Of a stretch of 64,000 bases of DNA, positions 33,426 to 44,645 are shown piece by piece (positions within the stretch are counted from its first letter, which is position 1; every line of letters begins with the position of its first letter). The DNA lies in the NCBI GenBank assembly GCA_015680685.1, contig MNCI01025182.1, positions 169,408-233,407 on the forward strand, written 5' to 3'. The position numbers were made by a program, and so were the translations under genes. The notes under the pieces are model-generated. The model ran no database searches. It saw only the letters and a program-made list of their open reading frames with translations, and was not told the origin of the DNA. Source of the stretch: Gnetum montanum (lineage: Eukaryota > Streptophyta > Gnetopsida > Gnetales > Gnetaceae).

Positions 33426-35160
33426 TGTTTCACATTCACATGTTGTGCATTGTCTCAATTTGCATATTTTAGCAATTTGTCACATACAATTTGCAAGTTT
33501 GGTGTTTCGGCAAGCTATGGTACACTTCACATTTTGTTCTCCATGTGGCATGTTAACACTTGGCATTCTTGCATTTGGCATTTTATTTTCACACTTAGCA
33601 AATTCTTTTTTTTTCTACATTTAGCAAATTTTTCAAATTTTTTCTAACTCTGGGCAGTATAGCTTAGGGTGGTCACAAAAAAAAATCCCAACTTTGGGTT
33701 ACCTTTTAGGAGTGTAACTCATGCAAATCTTTCTTGAACATTATAACTATCAACTATGCTCCACAAGGAGCATAGCTTCAAAAATCATCAAAATTTTCTA
33801 ACTATTGGCTACACTCCCCCAAAACATGCAAAAACATTTTGCCAAAAAATTCTAACTACTAGCTACACTCCCTAGGGAGCATAGCTCCAAAATCATCCAA
33901 ACAATTTTCAAAAAATAAAAAATAAAAAACTAACTATCACATTGCACTCTCACCTTAGGTGTCATCCCCCTTCCATGGAATCCCCATTCAAAAGTATAAA
34001 GTGCCAAGAACAAAACCCTTGCTCCAACGCATAGCCATACCCTACTACTATCATGGGCCAAAAGGCATACTCCTTGGCTACACCCTAGTCATGCGATGCC
34101 ACATAAGGAAAAAAAGAGAAGAGAAGAAGTGCTAAAGTTAAACTCACTACCCACAAATGCATCCTCTCTTCCTGGCTGTATGATGGTGGTTGCTACCAAG
34201 GCAGGCCACCCCAAAGCCCAAACCTCAATGTAAGCTAAAGCAAAAGAAACAAAATTCAAAGAAAAACAAAATTATGCAAAGGGGTGAGCGTAGTGATGTA
34301 GCTAGCAAATAGTAGCTCCCTCCACTCCTCCACACATGCCTGGGGTAGACATCTTAGTGCTTGCTCTTCCTCGTCCATGTTGATGAGTTTGGGGTGTTGA
34401 TGTTCACTTTAGCAAGTCATGTTATCTACTATGCTCTAGTTGCTATGCTCTAGCTACTTCGTGCTAGTTGCTACGGTTTGGCTTCCACTCCTTTCTCCAA
34501 CCATGCTACGCTTTGTAACTTCTAATTTTCACTTTAGAAAATGATAATTTACCCTTAGTGAAATGCGCATATATACCCTCCTTGGTAATTAAATGTGCTA
34601 CTTACCAAGATGGTGCCCCATGTTGAGGCATAGTAAGGGATCAAGCATAACAAGGGGTAAAGCATATAGCAACCAAAGTTGGTAAAATGTTTGAACTTTT
34701 GTAAGTGGTCCCCAAACCTAGAAAATTTTTAAAATTATTTTGATTGCCTAGTGAATGCATAGCCCAACTCCATGTTCCAAGCACTCCTAGCCTTGCCTAA
34801 ACCAATGCAACTTACATAATTAAAAATATGCTATGACCTTAAACTGGAAAATCATAGTCTACTATGACCTTAAACTAGCATCCCATGGCTTGTTTAGGCT
34901 TGAAACCAACCCATGTCCTTGCTTCTCTAACTTCACATTTGCACACTTAAGTGAAATTTTATTACATTACTTTCCTTATTTTATGCATTTTGACTTAATT
35001 TAAGATAGGTGTGGCTTGATGTTCCTTTTGGTTATTTTGTAGGATACTTGGCAAGATGGCAACATGAGCACATGCGAGCATCTTCATTCACCTTTAGTCC
35101 TTACTAGGCCTCATGGTGATCTCACATGATGCATCAATACTGAATGCCTAGACCTTGAGC
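33426..35160 (+). other. Leader and spacer upstream of the E3 pol gene
   Basis: Non-coding by eye. It includes further TTTTCTAACTA...CTACACTCC modules at 33640-33900, an A-rich stretch, and TATGACCTTAAACT repeats at 34840-34890. A T-rich run ending TTTTGTAG at 35034-35041 precedes the start of pol-like sequence. A gag/protease copy is not visible here, so part of E3 is deleted or it has merged with E2. Confidence 0.45.
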
Positions 35161-35682
35161 CTATAGCTTATGATGAATATATAACATTTGTAGATGCATC
35201 GCTAGACTTGCCAAACCATCTATTCAAAGCTTTAGATCTAGAGGAAGGTGACATCACTAAGGATCCTCTCATTGAAGTTCCTATAGCAACACTTAGTGGC
35301 GAGGCAAAAACATTGAAACTTAGTTTCTTGTTAGAGCCTTAACACACCCAAAGCATTGACAAAGTCCTCAATGAAATGTTAAGACATTTGCATGGTCTTA
35401 CAAAAACATGCTAGGCCTAGGTCCTCGTGTAGTGTAGCACAACATAATCCTTGATCCTCTAGGTAGTTGACTACGCAAAATAGGTCTCCAACATTGTGGT
35501 TGTACCTAAGAAAAATGGAAGCATATGCATTTGCATAGACTTTTGAGACCTGAACAAGGTGACCATTAAAGATAATTTTTTGTTGTTTGGTATTGATCAA
35601 CTGATCGATACTATGGCTGGTCATGCCTTGTTATCCTTCATGGATGGGTTCTCTAGTTACAACTAGATTTGAATCAACCCAA

Positions 35683-35716
35683 AGCACTAGCTCAATACTA
35701 CCTTCATGAACCCTTG
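35683..35716. repeat. 34-base duplication flanking the nested insertion (left)
   Basis: From AGCAC to CCCTTG; matches 37056-37089 with two mismatches, and the last 26 bases (35691-35716) are identical to 37064-37089. It encodes part of the RT block TTFMNP. Confidence 0.85.
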
Positions 35717-37055
35717 TGATGAAGCATCCAATCCATTGCATCAACTAGGCCATGTTGACAAAGCCTCGTTAATGTGGTTGCATCGACATAACCCCATCGA
35801 TGCATCTTTCCAAGCATTGATTTGGCCTCATCAACACAGAGTCCATTTTCCACTATAAATATGTGTGCAACCATTACAATTATGGCACCTTTTGTTTAGG
35901 TTGTAGTGAAGCTATTGCAGTTTGTTTCTGTAAGAGTTAGATTATTTTCCAAGTGCCTATAAACATAGTTTGAAGATCATGGCAAAGGTGAAGATGGATG
36001 TGAATATTGAGGCCATCTTCATGAAAGAGGAGTTGATCGAAACAGTGGGGGTGGCAATCTCCCCCCCCCCCTCTTCTCATTCCCCTCTTTCCACCTTAGC
36101 TTCATCAGGTTCTAAATCTAATCGTAATCATTGGAGGAGGGATCGTGATGATGGTGATTGTCAAGGTTAACATGATCAAGGATGCTAATAGGAATGTCAT
36201 GACCAAGGGTGTGGATGGTCATGGGAGGCCCATCGTCATGAAATAAGAGGTAGCAGAGACCATCATAGATGCCATCATTAGGATTATGACTTTGATGAAC
36301 CACTACTTGCCACTCGAAGCATGCTCAACATAGCAGAGGTAGTTCACATACCTACCAAGCACTTGAGAAATAGTTGAATCAAGCACCTTGATATGAACAA
36401 CATTCCTAGATTTGAAGGTGGATATAATTGTGACCCTTAGACTCACCTACAAGCATTTCATGATGCCTACATCCTATAGAATATTGAAAATGAATGACAA
36501 AAACTCAAGGTGTTCCCCCAAACACTCACCAAGGAAGCAGAAAGCTAGTATCAATCTTTGGAGCTAGAATCAATCAAGTGATGGAGTATGATGTTAGAGC
36601 TCTTTAATGACAAATGGAAAACCTACTCCAGAGTGTCTAATCTATGAAAATAGATTTAGGGGTGGAAAAAAGGTAGCCATGAACCCTTGAATGTAGCCAT
36701 GGGTAGATATTACTCCTTGTTGCATTGATGTCCTGGTCATGGCTACTCTCAGTGGGAACAACTCTGCCATATCATAGATGGGTTGTATTTTAGAACAAGA
36801 AGGACCCTTTTTATTTATGATCAAGGCTAGCTATTCGAGTTAAGGGATCATCAAATTTAGTGATTAATTGAGTAGGTAGCCAAGGAAGAGGAAGAACTAT
36901 GAAAATGGAAAAGTGCAGAGGAATATAATCAAGATCGTTTCATTTTGAAGAGGGAGGTTCAATTCTATGAAGATGAGGAGGAGTCATCTTTGGATGTAGT
37001 GGTGAAAAAGAAGACTTTACCCATACAAAAGTTTACTTCTAAAATTTTAGCCTAG
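35717..37055 (+). mobile_element. Nested insertion: truncated LTR plus gag piece inside RT
   Basis: Starts exactly at an LTR end (TGATGAAGCATCC) matching the LTR at 2820, with TATAAATA at about 35856. LTR similarity stops near 35974 (TAGTTTGAAG), before the 3' half of the LTR. Then a gag frame begins (MAKVKMDVNIEAIF at about 35979). Near 36390-36620 it has the Ty3/gypsy gag blocks NIPRFEGGYN, HLQAFHDAY, LKVFPQTLTKEAESWYQSL and, to 37050, a Glu-rich stretch. It ends inside gag, without a 3' LTR. The polyprotein frame of the host RT resumes at 37064. Confidence 0.75.
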
Positions 37056-37089
37056 AGCACCAACTCAATACTACCTTCATGAACCCTTG
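37056..37089. repeat. 34-base duplication flanking the nested insertion (right)
   Basis: Second copy of 35683-35716. Here the Gln codon CAA is kept where the left copy has TAG. A 34-base duplication is far longer than the 5 bases made by LTR-retrotransposon integrase. Confidence 0.85.
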
Positions 37090-39724
37090 GGATACATTCT
37101 GCTACACAATGATGCCTTTTGGTCTGAAGAATGTAGGAGCAAGCTATCAACGCATTATGACATACATATTAAGTTATTACTTGTTAGATTTGCTTAATGA
37201 CTACATTGATGACATAGAAGTTAAGTCCAAGATGACACACAACCATGTAGATGACTTAGGTCATGTGCTAAAATGCTACCTTAGACATGACCTTAGGATA
37301 AACCCCAAGAAGTGTGTCTTCAGCATCAAGATGGGTCACATGCTAGGCCTCATAGTATTAGAAGCAGGCATACGCATAGGCCCTGATAAGGTTAACGCCA
37401 TCATCAACTTAGCACCACTAGCTAACCTTAAGGAGCTACATGGGTTACAAGGTAGAGTACAATTCATTCATAGGTTTATTACATGATTGACTAACAAGTT
37501 GCAGCCAATGCAACATTTGCTAAAAAAGGAAGTCCACTTTGATTGGATTGCTCAATGCCAAAAGGCATTTGAAAACCTTAAATAGGAGCTACCTCAAATT
37601 TTGACTATGTACCCTCCACAAGGAGATAAACCATTCTACATTTACCTTGCAATCTCTAATGCATCTATCACTTCTCTAATTTGTCAAAAGTGAGATGATG
37701 GCTCAAAGATCCCTGTATACTACCTAAGCCATGTGTTAATGGCCCATGAAGAAAAATACAATGATGTGGAAAAGAACTGCCTCACCTTATTCTTTATGCT
37801 TAAGAAGTGGAGGCACAATATTTTCCGCAGTTAGGTAAACATCATTTGCAAAAGTAATGTGCTTTGGGCCATCACCATGAACATTTACAAAAGTAGTCAG
37901 ATTTCATGGTAGAAAGAAATAACCACAGATTTTAACCTACATTACATAGTGTAAGCATCAACCAAAGGTCAAGAAATAGCTGCACAACTCATAGTTTCAC
38001 CATTAAAATATCAAGTAATGATAGATCAAGAATTTCTAGATGAGCATGTTAGTAGCATAAGCCAAAGGTACTCTTATCCTTTGATGGTGCTTTAACCTCT
38101 CAAGGGGGTAGTGCCACTACCATAATCACATTTCCCTATAAGGAGATCTAATCCTTCACTTATCACTTTGCATTCCCTTGCACCAACAAGGTATCAGAGT
38201 ATGAAGGTCTCCTTAGAGGCATCTTAGCAGCTTGTGACCTAGGAATCCAAAACCTAGTGATACAAGATGATTTGCAGTTAGTTATTAACCAAGTTACAAA
38301 AGTTTATGCTTGCAAAGAACAACACTTACAACCTTACTGTGACTTGGGAAAGCACTTGCTCAAACAATTTACAATCGTAGATATCCAGCATATTCCCTGT
38401 AACAATAATTCCATTGCCAACACATTAGTCATGTTAGCCTTAAGCATTACACCTAACATGTTTCATGCCTTGCCCGCCTTAGTAACAGATTGCACTAAAC
38501 CTATTACACAAACAACTGACATTGCATCCGTAGCCATAATAAGCACAACTCATGCACAAGAATGGTATGATGACATTAAGGTGTACCTTCAAAAGGGTGA
38601 GCCTCTGTAGCATCTAACCACTACCCAAAAGGATGTAGTGTGAAATTGGTCACAATAGTACATCCTCGTAAGTGATAATACACTATCATAGATCCTACGA
38701 TGGCATACTACTAACTTGTGTTAGCAACAACGAAGTGCAAGTGATCGTTAATCAAGTCCATGAGGGACTATGTGGAGGTCACATAGCACCCAAGGCAATG
38801 ACATCAAAAATTAGATGCTTAGACTACTATTGGCCTTACATGGAGCATGATTGCATTTCCAAGGTAAAAACATGTAACGTGTATCAATGGCATGGCAACT
38901 TAATGCACATGCCGCCCATTGAGCTACATACCATGCATATCACATAGTCATTCCAACGTTGGGGGTTGGATATCATAGGACCTATCATGTCTAAGTCTTC
39001 TTCAGGACATAACTTCATCATAACTGTAATTGAATACTTTACGAAGTGGGTTGAAGCTATTCCCCTTAGGAAGAAAACAACACAACAAGTTTGCAAATTC
39101 ATCCTNAGAGCCTTTTGCGAACACCTTGGCATTAAGCATTTCTTTTCATCACCATACTACCTACAAGAAAATGTTCAAGTGGAGGCTACAAAAAAGGTCA
39201 TTGTTAACCTTTTGAAGAAGATGCTTAGCAATAACAAAGGACAATGGCACAAGTAACTGGTCTATGCACTATGGATCTACTATACAACACATAAAATGGT
39301 AATAGGTAAGAAATCATTTAGCCTTATGTATGGGTTTGAAGTAATTTTTCCACTTGAATTGTAGGTTCCATCACTACACATGATCCTCTTGAGCTTCATT
39401 GATGAGGCCTAGAACAATGAGTTGAGAATCATCAACCTTAACTCTATAGAGGAGGAGCACATGCAGACACTTAATCACATTGAGTGATATCAAGAAAAGT
39501 AATAGCAAAAGCACTACCACAATCAGCATTAATGCCTAGTCAAAAAAGGGGGCTTAATCCCCAAGGCCATTTGCAAACCTGTAGACAAATTCGTAGCCAA
39601 CTAGGAAGGGCCTTTCCTAGTCACAAAGGGGTATGACAATGGAGCATTTAGGCTTGCTGATCTAGATGGCAACGAGGTTGCCAATCTAGTCAACCATTTG
39701 TACCTAAATCCCTACTACACCTAA

Positions 39725-41258
39725 CACATAGTGCCACATCAACAAGAGCAAGGTAAGAAAGTGTCCACTATGATGTTAAACTAGCATAGATTGTCCTTTG
39801 GCTAGGACACTAAACTGGCACCACAACATAGTTCGCTATGACTATAAATTGGCACAACATTTACCATCCACTATGACATTAAACTAGCACATAGTTTGCT
39901 AGGACTATAAACTAGCACATCACGGTTTGCTAGGACCTAACATGAGTACAACTTCTAGTCTACTAGAACCTTAACCTAGGTTTGTAGTTCAACACACATA
40001 GTTTTATGGACAAGCAAGTGATAATACTTCCAACTCATCAACATTTGGCATTTTTCTAATCTTTTGGATCCATTATTAGACATTTTGCTAACCCTTTAAA
40101 ACTCTTTCCATGGTCACCAGCATTGGCAACCCCAAGTTGTACCCGTAGCATTACCATCCTTGGGTATTTCATTATTAGTTGGGGCTCTCACTGTTTGCAT
40201 AACTATATGGAGAAATAGTAGCCTTAGGACCTCAATCATCTTGTCCATTCTATTAAGCTCTTTCCATTACTTAGGCCCTTACCTCCAATATGTCTATTGG
40301 AGATTTTTGACTCTAACACTTGCATTGGCCTTCTTACTTTAGCACTACAAGCTCTTGCAACTAGCCCAACACTCGTGGCACTTGTAGTGTCCTTGCAACT
40401 AGTAGTTTGCTCTTATCTCATGTGTGTGGTTATTTTCTTGTTTCCTCTACATTGTGTTTGTAGGAAAAATCCTTGGAGGTGGTTGTTCAGAGACACATTT
40501 CATCATAGTAGCAAATCATCACATTGCTTTGATATGCTTGGTTGGACTCACCAAGCCACTTGATTGTGTGCATCCCTATTACCTTACTATAGCGTACTCG
40601 CATTCACCCCTTTACCTTACATTTTCCAACCTTCCTTGCAAGCCTCTCCAATGCACATGACATCTTTCTTTTAGTCAATCGTAGAACCCATGGTAGACAT
40701 AATGTAAGTAATCCCATGGGAAGCCTCTTTGCGCTGGTCAAAGCCCAAGCAAATGTAATGCACTCATCCTAGGGAGGAAACACCTATCCTATAGATGTGA
40801 TGTGGTTGCCTCTAAGCAAAGCCCACTGGATGACATGCATTCCACCTAATGATAAGAATCTCATAGCTAGCATCTCTCTCAAAAAAAAAGCAAATAGGGA
40901 AAGGGAAAAAGTTAATAGAGCTACAATTTGGCAACCGGTCCAACCCTGAATCTACATTGATGTTCTCATAAGCATTTCAATGAGAGGTCATCATTTTGGC
41001 GACAAGCCACCCTAGTGTCATAATCACTATCAATTGTGCTAACTTCACATCTAGTAGCATGACATCCCTTTGTATTATATTTCCCTTTATTCTCAAATTC
41101 CCATATCCATTACCCTCACCATACCATTTCTTGTAGCACTCTCAAGCCCAATGAAGCATCATTTGATCAGGTACCAATGGGCAATGTTGATGGTACACTT
41201 GCTGTGGTATTATAGGTTCTTTATTGACATCTGTCAAGCCACTCCTCCAAATCTCAAC
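39725..41258 (+). mobile_element. 3' internal region of element E3
   Basis: Begins after the pol stop with CAAGAGCAAGGTAAG, then CTATGATGTTAAACTAGC-type repeats (39770-39960), then sequence parallel to 30600-31690 of E2 (GGAGGAAACACCTATCCTAT at about 40773 and about 31164). No long ORF; the hydrophobic frames at 40160-40660 lack motifs and match non-coding sequence in E2. Ends at the polypurine run AAAGAGAGG (41259-41267). Confidence 0.6.
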
Positions 41259-41267
41259 AAAGAGAGG

Positions 41268-42965
41268 CCAATGAAACACCACAAAATTTAGGCCCCAATA
41301 GCTCAATTGCAAATTTATCTAAGTGTTAGCATGAGGCAAATTTTTCTAAGTGTTGGGTCTACACTCCCATTGCCAGGACTATGCTTTAGGGCATATTTAA
41401 TCTAACATGCAACATAGAACTAGATTTGCAAAATATTCTATGTGTTGGTAGTAGCTACCAAAATTTTTCTAAGTGTTGTGCTATGCTCCCATTGCCCTTG
41501 CTATGCTTTAGATAGTAGGTAGCATAGCATGCACTTCAGTGGCTAGTTTGCCCAAGTGTCAAGCCAAAAGCCATCAAGCTAGCTCAAAATGGAAGAAATA
41601 GTTTGGCAAATTTTCTAACTCTTAGGGCTACCCCTCCTACTACACTCTAGAGTGTAGTCACCATAGCCTGGGTGAGAACTGTAAGTCTTGCCAAATTTTT
41701 TTTAATTGTTAGTGCTACACTCTCACTTTCCCCTACTATGATCTAGAGCGTAGCTAGCACTAGACTTAAATTTTTGTAGAATTTTTCTAACTATCAGGAT
41801 ACACTCTAGAGTAGCATAGCTAGTGTAGCAATGCGAGATAGCCTCCAAAAGATTCTAAAGTTCAGCACTAGCCTCCATCTTAGTCTCAACACTCTAGTAA
41901 GCAAGATCAGTAATTTGCATCTCTTTTGCACCCCCCACTTGTCTCCAAATTGTACCTATGCTCAACCCCACTCAAAAGAGGGGAGAGAATACCCTCCAAT
42001 TTGCATTATTTGTAGGTACATTGTGGGCTTTTCAACTCTAGCACATGCAATCTTGGTAGTGCAGTCATAGTCTAGCAGTCTCTTGGGGTCCATTGGAGCA
42101 CACCAGAGCATAGCACCAAGTGGGAGTGTAGTTGGGTCTAATGTAACCCCAACTATCCTTATGCCACATGGTGCCTGATCCATACTCTACATCAACCCTA
42201 ATCATATAAATACCCTAGCATTTCACATTTTAGAGAAGGGGAAAAATTGAAACTTCGATTGGCATTTTTTAGTTAGTAACTTTGCATTCCCGTGGCATTT
42301 TTCACTTGAAACAATTGAAGCAAACTAAGCATCCCTAAACCCCAAAGCACTTGGTACCTTGGCAACCCCTTTGCACACCACACAACATATCGTAGCATAA
42401 CATAGCCCACAGGACACCATGGTAGCCAATGTAGTAGACGTAGAATTCATGATGAATGTCAGTTTTCATAGCTCGAACACCCTAGAGACTATGACTATGT
42501 TGCCTATTGTGCCTATCTATACATCGTGTACCTTCTCATCTCTTCTTTGCAATTGTTACACTCCCCTCCATTTGGGATGGTTCTATTCTTCCTCTCTCAA
42601 AATCCTTTACATTTTCAAGCATTTTTTGTGGCATTTAGCATCACAGTAGCATTTTTTGCTATTTTGCATGTATTTGCATGCTTGCACCATCATTCTTGCA
42701 TCAAGAAACCCTACTACAGTTAGGCTTAGTTGACCCTATTACCACCAAAAAAGCATGCAAATAGCTAGAACTTATTTTTTGAAACACTTCATAAGTCTCA
42801 GTTCAATCGACTAGATCATCCCGTGTGCTTTACCTTCGTTCCTCCCTCTAGCAAAGGAACTTCAAATAAGGGTAGGGTTAGCATTGTACCATGAATATGG
42901 ACCCCTCAGTGTAACCATTCTAGCCATTAATGTTTTCAATTGCCATAGTTTTTTGGTGCTAGAAG
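41268..42965 (+). repeat. Long LTR-leader unit (copy C)
   Basis: Follows the polypurine tract of E3, so this is its 3' LTR. It holds a palindrome-rich U3 half (41330-41830) with CTACACTCTAGAGTGTAG at about 41640, a TATAAATA box at 42205-42212 and the leader ORF at 42419. It ends at GAAGGAGGG (about 42962-42970), where the next unit starts head-to-tail. Confidence 0.65.
42419..42649 (+). CDS. Conserved leader ORF (copy C)
   Basis: 76 codons plus stop from ATG in the context GGACACCATGGTA. It reads MVANVVDVEFMMNVSFHSSN, then LETMTMLPIVPIYTSCTFSS, in step with the copies at 17541, 19235 and 44135. After residue 62 the frame continues into KILYIFKHFLWHLA as in copy 1. Product unknown. Confidence 0.4.
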   Translation: MVANVVDVEFMMNVSFHSSNTLETMTMLPIVPIYTSCTFSSLLCNCYTPLHLGWFYSSSLKILYIFKHFLWHLASQ

Positions 42966-44645
42966 GAGGGCCATCAAATTTGGGCCCTAGCACCTCAACT
43001 GCAAATTTGTCTAAATGTTAGCATGAGAAAAAATTTTTCTAAGTGTTGGACCTACAATCCCACTACTGGGACTACACTCCAAAGCATAGTCAACATAACA
43101 TGTAGCATATAACCAAATTTGCAAAATCTTCTAAGTGTTGGCAACTACTGCAAAAAATTTTCTAAGTGTTTTGCTATGCTTCCATTGCCCCTACTATGCT
43201 CTAGAGCATAGGCATGCACTCCAGTGGCTAGTTTGCTTGAGTGTCAAGCTAGAAGTTGTCAAGATAGCTCAAAATAGAAGAAATAGTTTGGTAGATTTTC
43301 TAACTCTTGGGGCTATCCCACCTGCTACACTCTAGAGTGTAGTTAGTGTAGCTTGGGTGAAGACTGCAAGTTTTTCCAAATTTTTTCTAAGTATCAGTGC
43401 TACACTTTCACTTTCCCCTACTATGCTCTAGAGCATAGCCAATGTAGCCAGCAATGGACTTTAATTTTTGTAGAATTTTTCTAACTGTTGGGCTACCCTC
43501 TAGAGTCTAGCTGATGTAGCAATGTAAGATAGCCTCAAAAACCTTCCAGAGGTCAACATCAGCCCCCATATTAGCCTCAACATTACTCTAGCAAGCAAGA
43601 TCAATAATTTGCATCTCTTTTGCACCCCCCACTTATCCCTAAATTGTACCTACACTTAACCCCACTCGAAAGAGGGGAGAGCATAGTCCCAGAGTGTAGC
43701 ATCTAATTTGCACTATTTGTAGGCACATTATGATCTTTTCAAATTTGGCACATGTAATCTTGGCAATGTAGTCATAGTCTAGTAGTCTCTTGGGATCCGT
43801 TGGAGCACACTAGAGCATAGCACCAGTTGCTGTAGTGGTAGTGTAGTTGGGTCTAGCATAGCCCCAACTATCCTTATGCCATGTGGCACCTGATCTGCAC
43901 TTTACATCAATCCTAACCCTATAAATATCCCAACATTTTACATTTTAGAAGGAGGGGGGGGGGGGCGAGTTAAAAATTTAAACTTTAGTTGGTAGCTTTG
44001 CATTTGTGTGGCATTTTTCACTTGACAAAACTGAAGCAAACTAAGCACCCCTGCACCCTAGAGCACTTAGCACCTTGCTAGTCCCTTTACACATTGCCTA
44101 GCATACCATAACACCACACAACCCATAGGACACCATGGCAACCAACCCAGTAGGTGTAGACTTCACGGAAAATGTTAGTTTCCATAGCTTGGACACCCTA
44201 GAGATTATGACTATGCTACCTCTTACACCTACTTGTACACCATGTACCTCCTCACCTCTTCTTCACAATTTCTACACTTCCCCCTATTTGAGTGGTGCCA
44301 TTCTTCATCTCTCAAACTCCTTTACATTTTCAAGCATTTTCTATGGCATTTAGCATTCCACTCACATTTTTTGCTATTTTAGATATATTTTCACGTTTGC
44401 ACCATCATTCTCACACTAGGAAACCTTACTACACTTGGGCTTAGTTGGCCCTAGTACCATCAAAAACATCGTGTGAACCCCTAGCACTTGTTTGTTGAAA
44501 CACTCCATAAGTCCTAGTTCGATCGACAAGAGCATCTTGGATGGTCTTCCTCAATTCCCCCACTTTAGCAATGGCCCTTTGGACAAGGGTAGGGTTAGGG
44601 CTGTACCATAACTATGGACCCCTCGGCATGACCATTCCAGCTATT
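42966..44645 (+). repeat. Long LTR-leader unit (copy D), 3'-truncated
   Basis: Starts CCATCAAATTTGGGCCC directly after copy C and repeats the whole plan: perfect palindromes CTATGCTCTAGAGCATAG at about 43194 and 43422 and CTACACTCTAGAGTGTAG at about 43325, TATAAATA at 43920-43927, leader ORF at 44135. It stops near 44645 (GATTTTCAATTACTATAG), a little before the normal end, where gag sequence of a different element starts. Confidence 0.65.
44135..44353 (+). CDS. Conserved leader ORF (copy D)
   Basis: 72 codons plus stop from ATG in the context GGACACCATGGCA. It reads MATNPVGVDFTENVSFHSLD, then TLEIMTMLPLTPTCTPCTSS, then a C-terminal FTFSSIFYGI shared with copy A. Copies A and D end alike (73 and 72 codons), whereas copies 1 and C share another tail, suggesting two sub-families. 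Product unknown. Confidence 0.4.
   Translation: MATNPVGVDFTENVSFHSLDTLEIMTMLPLTPTCTPCTSSPLLHNFYTSPYLSGAILHLSNSFTFSSIFYGI

Larger units (their letters stand above)
35166..39724 (+). pseudogene. Tat-lineage Ty3/gypsy pol (RT, RNase H, second RNase H, integrase)
   Basis: Reverse transcriptase: VVVPKKNGSICICIDF at about 35497, then FMDGFSSYN (first catalytic Asp), an interruption at 35717-37055, then MMPFGLKNVGASYQRIM and YIDDIEVKSK (catalytic Asp pair kept). RNase H: YLSHVLMAHEEKYNDVEK near 37720. Second, archaeal-type RNase H near 38075-38440: SFDGA, SEYEGLLRGI, QDDLQLVINQVT, YACKEQHLQPY, SIANTL. Integrase 38750-39250: GHIAPKAMTSKI zinc region, WGLDIIGP, TKWVEAIPLR, SSPYYLQENVQVEATKKV. The block with the second catalytic Asp between CEHLGI and KHFFSS is deleted. 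The C-terminal tail GPFLVTKGYDNGAFRLADLD lies at about 39610. Stops are frequent. One N is at 39106. The dual RNase H is the mark of the Tat/Ogre lineage. Confidence 0.85.

Noticed and set aside
40160-40660. Hydrophobic plus-strand frames that could suggest an env-like protein
   Set aside because: The parallel stretch in E2 (30.6-31.0 kb) does not keep the frame, so coding is unlikely.
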